Positions 1 to 4,521 of a stretch of DNA of 5,623 nt are shown here, piece after piece. Every line of letters starts with the position of its first letter. Positions within the stretch are counted from its first letter, which is position 1. The position numbers and the translations under genes were made by a program. Under the pieces are notes generated by a model, which was given only the letters and a program-made list of their open reading frames with translations, made no database searches and was not told the DNA's origin. The stretch is from an uncultured Austwickia sp. (GTDB lineage Bacteria > Actinomycetota > Actinomycetes > Actinomycetales > Dermatophilaceae). Location: positions 1-5,623 of the forward strand of contig CAKUSI010000263.1 in assembly GCA_934678955.1 (NCBI GenBank), in the 5' to 3' direction.

Positions 1-3
1 GGG

Positions 4-20
4 CATGATGACATCCTTCC
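4..20 (-). other. Possible start of a leftward gene at the window edge
   Basis: On the minus strand a GGAAGG Shine-Dalgarno-like motif (20 to 15) is followed after eight bases by an ATG (6 to 4), and only one more codon (CCC) is visible before the window ends. A weak promoter-like pair lies further upstream on the same strand: TTGGCG at 81 to 76 and TAGGTG at 59 to 54, spaced 16. Two codons cannot identify a protein, so this is a hint only. Confidence 0.2.
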
Positions 21-21
21 A

Positions 22-42
22 GGCCAGCCCACCGGGCTAGCC
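22..42. other. Imperfect hairpin in the left intergenic region
   Basis: GGC and AGCCC on the left pair with GGGCT and GCC on the right around an ACC loop, with one C/A mismatch inside the stem. No T-run follows on either strand. It could be a terminator of the tail-less kind common in actinomycetes or a leader structure of a gene starting at the left edge, but it may also be chance. Confidence 0.2.
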
Positions 43-82
43 AACTCAGATGTCACCTATCCGTGCAGCAGTCCCCGCCAAT

Positions 83-93
83 ACCTGTCAGGT
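83..93. promoter_or_regulatory. ACCTGTCAGGT palindrome, possible TetR-type operator
   Basis: This is a perfect 5-1-5 palindrome (ACCTG, T, CAGGT) in noncoding DNA. Short palindromes of this shape are typical of operators for TetR-family repressors, but no such regulator is in the window. A TTGACC box lies just to the right (110-115, plus strand) and a TTGGCG box just to the left (81 to 76, minus strand), so it could control transcription in either direction. The assignment is inference. Confidence 0.25.
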
Positions 94-140
94 GGCGCTA
101 GTTGGTGCGTTGACCCTACGACGAGCGACGACAAGACGTA

Positions 141-197
141 GGAGGAAGTCCGATGAAGGGCACTTTTGTGCCCGCACCGATAGGTGGGTCGCGGTGA
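141..197 (+). other. Strong ribosome-binding site followed by a 14-codon ORF
   Basis: GGAGG (141-145, preceded by TA) is well placed before an ATG at 153. The frame reads MKGTFVPAPIGGSR and stops at TGA 195-197. The good ribosome-binding site with so short a frame suggests either a gene remnant whose body was lost, or coincidence. A 6-bp hairpin (158-173) lies inside the frame. I do not recognise the peptide and do not claim it is expressed. Confidence 0.15.
158..173 (-). terminator. Candidate terminator of the toxin-antitoxin operon
   Basis: GGGCAC and GTGCCC form a perfect 6-bp stem around a four-base loop (TTTT on plus, AAAA on minus). It lies 33 bases past the stop codon of the PIN toxin, and on the minus strand it is followed by TTC. 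The position fits an intrinsic terminator for the leftward fitAB-like operon. The stem is short and the T-tail weak. Confidence 0.4.
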
Positions 198-205
198 AGC
201 CAGCG

Positions 206-640
206 TTATGCGCGGGATGAGGGTGCGGTTGGCTGCCAAGGGTCGATGAGGTCGACGCCCAGGGAGGTGAAGTCGTTCGTATTTCTGGTCGCGAGGGGGG
301 CGCTCAGGTGAAGCGCGTGGGCCGCGATCTCGCCGTCCTGCGCCGACGGCTCGTGCCCCGCGCCGCGCGCGGTCGCGCGGAGCCTCGCGTGAACGGTGGC
401 GATCTCGCTGGTGTAGTCGAGGACACGGCCCCTGAGGGAGTCGATGAGTGCGTTCACCTGCGCGTCGAGGAGGTCGCGCCGGCGACCGGGCGGCAGCAGT
501 TCGACGCCGTACTTCAGCTCGTGGACGACAATCGCAGGCATGACGAGATCGCGGCTGTTGGCGCGCAGCCAGGCGACAACTTCGGGGTCGGGCTCCGGGC
601 GTAGGGGCTCGGACCAGACGTTCGTGTCGACGACGATCAC
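206..640 (-). CDS. vapC: PIN-domain ribonuclease toxin, VapC/FitB type
   Basis: This 144-residue protein is a probable Mg2+-dependent endoribonuclease toxin. It has the full PIN-domain layout: N-terminal MIVVDTNVWSE with Asp5, Glu41 in the VVHELKYGVELLP segment, Asp102 in the QDGEIAAHAL segment, and Asp123 in the closing ATRNTNDF motif. These match the four acidic metal-binding positions of the family, and the length is normal for FitB-like VapC proteins (about 130-145). The start is GTG at 640-638, chosen because it overlaps the antitoxin stop as GTGA, the usual coupled arrangement, and because MIVVDTNV is the canonical N-terminus. The stop is TAA at 208-206. All catalytic positions are intact, so it should be active when not bound by the upstream antitoxin. 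The RNA target cannot be read from sequence. Confidence 0.93.
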   Translation of the reverse strand: MIVVDTNVWSEPLRPEPDPEVVAWLRANSRDLVMPAIVVHELKYGVELLPPGRRRDLLDAQVNALIDSLRGRVLDYTSEIATVHARLRATARGAGHEPSAQDGEIAAHALHLSAPLATRNTNDFTSLGVDLIDPWQPTAPSSRA

Positions 641-876
641 AGCGGTTCGACCTCGCGCGATGCGCCGCGAGGTGCGGCGGGGAGTTCGATGCCCCCGGAC
701 TCCTCGCGAAAGGCGTCCGAATCGTCGAGCCAGTCCAGCACGGGGTCACGGCCACTTACGGCGTCGGCCAGGATCGTCCGGGCCTCCGCCTCAAGGGATC
801 GGCCGTGTCGCGACGCTTGACGACGAAGTCCTTCCTTGACGCCGACCGGTAGGTTTCGCACAACGAGCTGGGACAT
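637..876 (-). CDS. vapB: Ribbon-helix-helix antitoxin, FitA/VapB type
   Basis: This 79-residue protein is the partner of the PIN toxin and the probable autorepressor of the operon. Residues 1-40 are a FitA-like ribbon-helix-helix: the strand MSQLVVRNLP, a first helix with VKEGLRRQASRHG, and the characteristic RSLEAEARTIL second helix. Residues 45-79 are an acidic, proline-containing tail (VLDWLDDSDAFREES) of the kind that wraps into the PIN active-site groove. The ATG at 876-874 is supported by TAGGAGG (887-881) four bases upstream. The stop overlaps the toxin start by four bases, giving antitoxin-first translational coupling. Regulation is probably by the toxin-antitoxin complex binding the GATATC repeats directly upstream. 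FitA-type is favoured over other VapB classes (AbrB or Phd folds) because of the RSLEAEARTIL helix. Confidence 0.92.
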   Translation of the reverse strand: MSQLVVRNLPVGVKEGLRRQASRHGRSLEAEARTILADAVSGRDPVLDWLDDSDAFREESGGIELPAAPRGASREVEPL

Positions 877-886
877 CGCACCTCCT

Positions 887-906
887 AGATATCGCTGATG
901 ATATCA
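887..906 (-). promoter_or_regulatory. Operator/promoter candidate of the toxin-antitoxin operon
   Basis: Two identical GATATC palindromes (888-893 and 900-905) sit exactly 12 bases apart, just before the antitoxin ribosome-binding site. The distal one extends to the 8-base palindrome TGATATCA (899-906). Two evenly spaced sites on the same DNA face suit cooperative binding of ribbon-helix-helix dimers. On the minus strand TATCAT (903 to 898) could be a -10 box overlapping the operator, although no clear -35 is seen. FitAB-type complexes are known to bind paired TATC-containing sites in their own promoter; the identity of this operator is inferred. Confidence 0.5.
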
Positions 907-1008
907 CGAGGTGCTCACGGATCCCGTTGCGATGACGCACGACCCGCGGCGGTGTTCGGAATGCTCGGCGCGCGGCACATGGCGCAGGCCGGTTAGGCAG
1001 GGCAACGG

Positions 1009-1043
1009 CGCGACGCCTAGCCAGGGTCTAGTACTGTTTTCGG
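1009..1043 (+). promoter_or_regulatory. Leaderless promoter candidate of the histidine kinase
   Basis: TACTGT (1032-1037) matches the actinobacterial TAnnnT -10 pattern and ends six bases before the kinase ATG at 1044. A transcript would therefore begin at or next to the start codon. No Shine-Dalgarno sequence precedes the ATG, which fits leaderless initiation. The -35 region is weak: GCGACG at 1010-1015, spaced 16. Confidence 0.5.
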
Positions 1044-2126
1044 ATGCGCAGTCGCTGGGTGCCCGTCCTCGGCTGGGTGGAGTGTGCCCTCGCCTTCGTG
1101 TTCCTGCTCGTCTCCGCCGTCGGCCTGGTCTACGACAACGCCGAGGTGCGCGTGTTCCTCTGGGACGCGCTCACGTTCGTCGTGCTGCTGTTCATGGTCC
1201 GCAGGCCGCTGCCAGGGTTCGCGCTGCTGATCGCGGCGGCGTTCGGCGGGCTCCTGGTGGACCCGGACGGCATCGGGATGTCCCACTACATCGCGGCCTG
1301 CGGCGTGGTGCTCGCCGTGCGCCTCGGGCGGATGCCACTCGCGGTCGTGGGGACGGCGACCCTCGGCGGCGCGCTGTTCTACGCGATGCTTCGGCGCGCC
1401 GAAGACGCGCCGATCCTCGCGGTCGTGGGCGCGGTGCTGTTCTACCTGCTGGTCTGGGCGCTCGGCCTCGGCACGCGCAGCGTGGCCGCGGCGGAGGCCG
1501 CGCGGGTGGAGGCTCGGCACCGCAAGCGCCAGCTCGAGGTCGCCACCGACCTGCACGACTTCGTCGCGGGCAACCTGTCGGCGCTCGTCATGGCCGCGGA
1601 GGCGCTGCCGAACAAGGATCCCGCCGTCGTCGAGCTGGTCGAGCGCGCCCGGCTCGCGAACTCGTCGCTGCGCAGCATCACCGCGGTGCTCCGGGGCGAG
1701 GACGGCGCCGCCGTGTCGCCCGCGGTGCGAGCTCCGCAGGCCCTCGCCCAGGGCACGGAATTGATCGCCGGCCGCGGCGGCCGGATCCAGGTCGCCCCCG
1801 GCACGGTGCAGGCGCTGTCCGGCCTGCCGGACGGGGTGGATCAGGCCTCGGGGCGCATCGTCGCGGAGGCGCTCTGCAACGCCGCGCGGCACGCCGACCA
1901 CGACCAACCCGTTGTCTTCGCCGCGGAGCGCGCCACGGGCCAGCTGGACCTGCTGATCTCCAACCACGTCGCGGAGCGGACGGCGCGAAGCCTCGACTCG
2001 ATGGGCCTGCTCGCGCTGCGCCAGCACGCGGAGGTCGTGGGCGGGCGCGCCGAGTCCTCCCGGCTCGGCGACGTGTGGGTGTGCACCGCGAGCCTCCCGG
2101 TGGCCGCCGCGGGAGGCGCAAGGTGA
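1044..2126 (+). CDS. Membrane histidine kinase, NarL/DesK (HisKA_3) type
   Basis: This 360-residue protein is the sensor of a two-component system. Residues 8-141 carry about five or six hydrophobic segments (near 10-30, 40-53, 57-72, 82-94, 98-115, 124-141) with short loops and no large extracellular domain, so sensing probably occurs in or at the membrane. Residues 150-215 are a HisKA_3 dimerisation helix with phosphoacceptor His171 in TDLHDFVAGNLS. The ATPase domain follows, with the N-box EALCNAARHA (Asn279) and a G2-like MGLLALRQHAEVVGG near 320-334. The usual DxGxG G1 box is replaced by LLISNHVAE, a divergent form also seen in other actinobacterial NarL-type kinases. The ATG at 1044 is preceded by a leaderless-type promoter and not by a ribosome-binding site. 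Its stop overlaps the GTG of the response regulator (GTGA, 2123-2126). The stimulus is unknown. Confidence 0.9.
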   Translation: MRSRWVPVLGWVECALAFVFLLVSAVGLVYDNAEVRVFLWDALTFVVLLFMVRRPLPGFALLIAAAFGGLLVDPDGIGMSHYIAACGVVLAVRLGRMPLAVVGTATLGGALFYAMLRRAEDAPILAVVGAVLFYLLVWALGLGTRSVAAAEAARVEARHRKRQLEVATDLHDFVAGNLSALVMAAEALPNKDPAVVELVERARLANSSLRSITAVLRGEDGAAVSPAVRAPQALAQGTELIAGRGGRIQVAPGTVQALSGLPDGVDQASGRIVAEALCNAARHADHDQPVVFAAERATGQLDLLISNHVAERTARSLDSMGLLALRQHAEVVGGRAESSRLGDVWVCTASLPVAAAGGAR

Positions 2127-2762
2127 TCCGTGTCGCCATCTGCGACGACCAAGTCCTTGCCCTCGAAGGCCTGGCCAGCCTCGTCGCCCTCGATCCCGAG
2201 CTGAAGGTCGTCTTCCTCGCGGGCACCCGGGAGGAGGCCCTCGCGTTCCGGGATCCGGTGGACGTGTGGCTGCTCGACGTCGCCATGCCCGGGCTGTCCG
2301 CGGCCGAGACCTGCCGACGGCTGCGGGAGGGTGCGCACGGGCCGCGCGTGCTGATGATCACCGCGTTCCCCGGACAGCAGGATCACCGACTCGATGAAGG
2401 CGGGCGCGAGCGGCTACCTGTACAAGGACGCGCCCGCCGCGCACCTGCGTCACGCCCTCAAGACCGCCGCGGAGGGGCTCTCCGTCAGCAGCCCCGAGGC
2501 CATCGCTGCGCTGCTCGACGAACCGCTGATGGGGTGGGCGAGCCCCGACGCTTACGAGGGCATCGTCATCGACGACAAGGACGAGCGGATCGTCCAACTA
2601 GTGCTGGAGGGCCACGCGGTGGAGGCCATGGCCGCGCAGCTCGGCATGTCCGAGTCGGGGTTCAAGAAGCGCCTCGGCCGCCTCATGCAGCGCGCGGGCG
2701 TGACCACCCGCCCGCTCCTCATGGCCCGCCTGTACGCCGCCCGCGCCGCGCGCGTGGACTAG
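2123..2762 (+). pseudogene. NarL/LuxR-family response regulator, frameshifted
   Basis: This is the partner of the upstream kinase. Translation from GTG 2123 (GGAGG at 2112-2116) gives a receiver domain: MIRVAICDDQ with acidic pair Asp8/Asp9, phosphoacceptor Asp52 in LLDVAMPG, and Thr80 in MITAF. After about position 2371 the frame changes. The rest of the receiver (MKAGASGYLYKDA with the conserved Lys) and a LuxR-type helix-turn-helix (VLEGHAVEAMAAQLGMSES, then FKKRLGRLMQRAGV) are in the next frame, ending at TAG 2760-2762. Removing one base gives 212 residues, the normal family length; removing a C from CCCC (2368-2371) reads TAFPDSRITDSMKAGASG, a typical family junction. Without correction the ribosome meets no stop until 4516. 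The protein would be a DNA-binding transcription regulator. A sequencing error or a true inactivating mutation are both possible. Confidence 0.87.
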
Positions 2763-2776
2763 GTCACGTCCTCGAA

Positions 2777-2788
2777 CCGGGTGCCCGG
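2777..2788. terminator. First hairpin of the convergent intergenic cluster
   Basis: CCGGG, TG, CCCGG forms a perfect short inverted repeat 15 bases after the response-regulator stop codon. It is the first of three consecutive stem-loops between the convergent units. On its own it is weak, but it may contribute to stopping rightward transcription. Confidence 0.35.
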
Positions 2789-2793
2789 CCCTT

Positions 2794-2810
2794 CGACGCG
2801 CGCTGCGTCG
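2794..2810. terminator. Second hairpin of the convergent intergenic cluster
   Basis: CGACGC and GCGTCG pair perfectly (6 bp) around a GCGCT loop. It lies four bases before the main 12-bp hairpin and is probably part of the same bidirectional termination region. There is no T-tail, which is common for actinomycete terminators. Confidence 0.4.
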
Positions 2811-2813
2811 CTG

Positions 2814-2840
2814 CGCTCCTTGAGCGCGGCTCAAGGAGCG
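2814..2840. terminator. Main bidirectional terminator, perfect 12-bp stem
   Basis: CGCTCCTTGAGC (2814-2825) and GCTCAAGGAGCG (2829-2840) are perfect reverse complements around a GCG loop. The hairpin lies where the rightward two-component operon meets the leftward ABC operon. Its right arm contains the TGA stop (2833-2831) and the last codons of the second ATPase, so for that gene the terminator begins inside the coding sequence. No T-run follows on either strand; the length and perfection of the stem are the evidence. Confidence 0.75.
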
Positions 2841-3553
2841 ATGGCCCCGTCGAGGAGGCGGACGACGCGGTCGGCCCGCTGGATGAGCAGCGGGTCGTGC
2901 GTGGAGACCACCGACGCCAGGCCGCGCTCGCGGGTGAGCTCGACGATCAGGTCCATGATGGTGGCTGCGGTGTCGGAGTCCAGCTGGCCGGTGGGCTCGT
3001 CGGCGATCAGGATGTCGGGCTCCCCGACCAGCGCGCGGGCCACGCCGACGCGCTGCTGCTGGCCGCCGGACAGCTCGTGCGGGCGCTGGCGGGAGTGCCG
3101 GGAGAGGCCGACCCGCTCCAGGATCGCCTCGACGCGCGCCGCGCGCTCCGCCGGGTCGACCCGGGCAAGCCTCAGCGGCACCTCGACGTTCTCGGCCGCC
3201 GACAGCACCGGGATCAGCCCGAAGGTCTGGAACACGTAGCCGACCCGCTGCCGCCGCGCGGCGAGCGCCTCGTCCTCGGGCAGCGCGCTCAGCACGCGCC
3301 CGTCGTCCAGCACGACCGTGCCGGACGTGGGCCGGTCCAGCCCGCCGAGCAGGTTCAGCAGGGTCGTCTTGCCCGAGCCCGACGGGCCGGTCACCACCGT
3401 CAACTCGCCCGCGTGCACCTCGATATCGATCCCGGCGAGGGCCGCGACGGCGGTGTCGCCGTGGCCGAACACGCGCCGCAGGTCGCGCCCGGCCAGCGTG
3501 GGCGTCGCATCCCGCCCCGACGCGGTCCCCGGCCCGCTCGTCGTCGCGTTCAT
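2831..3553 (-). CDS. ABC transporter ATP-binding protein, MacB/LolD type
   Basis: This 240-residue nucleotide-binding subunit energises an FtsX/MacB-type permease. All ATPase motifs are intact: Walker A GPSGSGKT (56-63), Q-loop YVFQTFGLIPVLSAAENV (Gln109), signature LSGGQQQR (161-168), Walker B ILIADE (181-186, catalytic Glu186) followed by PTGQLD, and switch His219 in STHDP. The LIPVLSAAENVEVPL segment is typical of the MacB/LolD/FtsE group. The first 20 residues are a low-complexity Thr/Gly leader. The ATG at 3553-3551 overlaps the stop of the preceding ATPase as ATGA and has GAGGAGGAG a few bases upstream. It is the last gene of the leftward operon. With two different ATPases side by side, a heterodimeric pair serving one permease is likely, although both have a catalytic Glu and could also act as homodimers. 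The substrate is unknown. Confidence 0.92.
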   Translation of the reverse strand: MNATTSGPGTASGRDATPTLAGRDLRRVFGHGDTAVAALAGIDIEVHAGELTVVTGPSGSGKTTLLNLLGGLDRPTSGTVVLDDGRVLSALPEDEALAARRQRVGYVFQTFGLIPVLSAAENVEVPLRLARVDPAERAARVEAILERVGLSRHSRQRPHELSGGQQQRVGVARALVGEPDILIADEPTGQLDSDTAATIMDLIVELTRERGLASVVSTHDPLLIQRADRVVRLLDGAIAP

Positions 3554-4521
3554 GCCCGCTCCTCCTCGTCCCGGCGGCTCGCGCCGCGCCGCGCCGGCGC
3601 TCCCTCGACGCCCTCCGGGTCCGTGGCCCCCGGCCACACGCCCACGTGGTCGGCCCGCCGGTCCAGCCGCACCCGCTCGCGCAGGTCCAGCGCCTCGACG
3701 TGCGCCTTCGGCAGCTGGATGCGCCCGTTCCGGTCGATGACGGTGTACTCCTCGGCCACCTCGACCAGCCCGCCCGCGCCGTCGGGGACCGACCGGCGCA
3801 GCACCTCGGTGGACGTGCGGCCGTCGCGGATCTGGACGGTACGCGCGACGTGCTCGCTGACCATCGGGTCGTGCGTCACGATCAGGACGGTGGTGCCGAG
3901 CCGCTCGGCCGAGTCTCGCATCGCGTCCAGCACCTCGACGGAGTGGGCCTCGTCCAGCTCGCCGGTGGGCTCGTCGGCGAGCAGCACCGACGGGGCGTTG
4001 GCCAGCGCCGTCGCGATCGCCACCCGCTGCTGCTGCCCGCCCGAGAGCTGGGCGGGGCGGCGGCCGGCGCAGTCGGCCACGCCGAGCAGCGCGAGCAGCT
4101 CGCGGGCCCGCTCGGCCCGGCCCGGGCGCCGCGCGATGGCCATCGGCAGCGCCACGTTCTCGGCCGCCGTCAGGAACGGCAGCAGGTTGCGCGAGGTCTG
4201 CTGGAAGACGAAGCCGACGGCGTGGCGGCGGAAGTCGATCCGCTGGCGCGCGCTCATCGTCGTGAGGTCCTCGCCGGCCACCCGCGCGCGCCCCCCGGTG
4301 GGCTTGTCGAGCCCGGACAGGATGTTCAGCAGGGTCGACTTGCCAGACCCGGAGGCGCCCACCAGCGCGACCACCTCGCCCGGGTCGACGCTGAGGCTGA
4401 GGCCCTGCAGCGCCTGCACCTCGATGCCGTCGGTGTTGTGGATGCGCACCAGGTCCTCGCACCAGATGTCGGGGCCCGCGTGGGCCCGGTCCGCCGCCAG
4501 GGCGTGCCTCGGTTGACTCAT
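3550..4521 (-). CDS. ABC transporter ATPase with AbrB-like C-terminal extension
   Basis: In this 323-residue protein, residues 20-235 are a MacB/LolD-type ATPase: Walker A GASGSGKS (55-62), Q-loop FVFQQTSRNLLPFLTAAENV (Gln107), signature LSGGQQQR (159-166), Walker B VLLADE (179-184, Glu184) with PTGELD, and His217 in VTHDP. It is about 90 residues longer than usual. The extension at 258-297 (EYTVIDRNGRIQLPKAHVEA, then L and a basic strand ending HVGVWP) resembles the AbrB/SpoVT swapped-hairpin fold, whose hallmark is D-x-x-G-R-I-x-x-P. The final 25 residues are charged and probably disordered. The ATG at 4521-4519 overlaps the permease stop (ATGA). The ribosome-binding site is weak, so translation probably depends on coupling to the permease. 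The extension may mediate dimerisation, permease contact or DNA binding; this is inference. Confidence 0.9.
   Translation of the reverse strand: MSQPRHALAADRAHAGPDIWCEDLVRIHNTDGIEVQALQGLSLSVDPGEVVALVGASGSGKSTLLNILSGLDKPTGGRARVAGEDLTTMSARQRIDFRRHAVGFVFQQTSRNLLPFLTAAENVALPMAIARRPGRAERARELLALLGVADCAGRRPAQLSGGQQQRVAIATALANAPSVLLADEPTGELDEAHSVEVLDAMRDSAERLGTTVLIVTHDPMVSEHVARTVQIRDGRTSTEVLRRSVPDGAGGLVEVAEEYTVIDRNGRIQLPKAHVEALDLRERVRLDRRADHVGVWPGATDPEGVEGAPARRGASRRDEEERA

Noticed and set aside
57..755. A 232-residue minus-strand frame over the toxin-antitoxin genes
   Set aside because: It is Arg/Pro/Ser-rich without domains, and it overlaps two well-recognised genes in other frames.
1017..2027. A 336-residue minus-strand frame opposite the kinase
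   Set aside because: It is an antisense shadow rich in His, Arg and Gln without any recognisable domain.
2394..2762. The helix-turn-helix part of the regulator as an independent small gene
   Set aside because: Its ATG lies inside the conserved receiver segment (MKAGASGYLYKD) and has only a weak, distant AGGA upstream. It is better explained as the second half of a frameshifted regulator.
911..4516. A 1201-codon open frame on the plus strand
   Set aside because: It is a GC-driven shadow: out of frame with the kinase and antisense to both ATPases, with Arg/Ala/Pro-rich low-complexity sequence. Only 2123 to about 2371 of this frame is real, as the first part of the response regulator.
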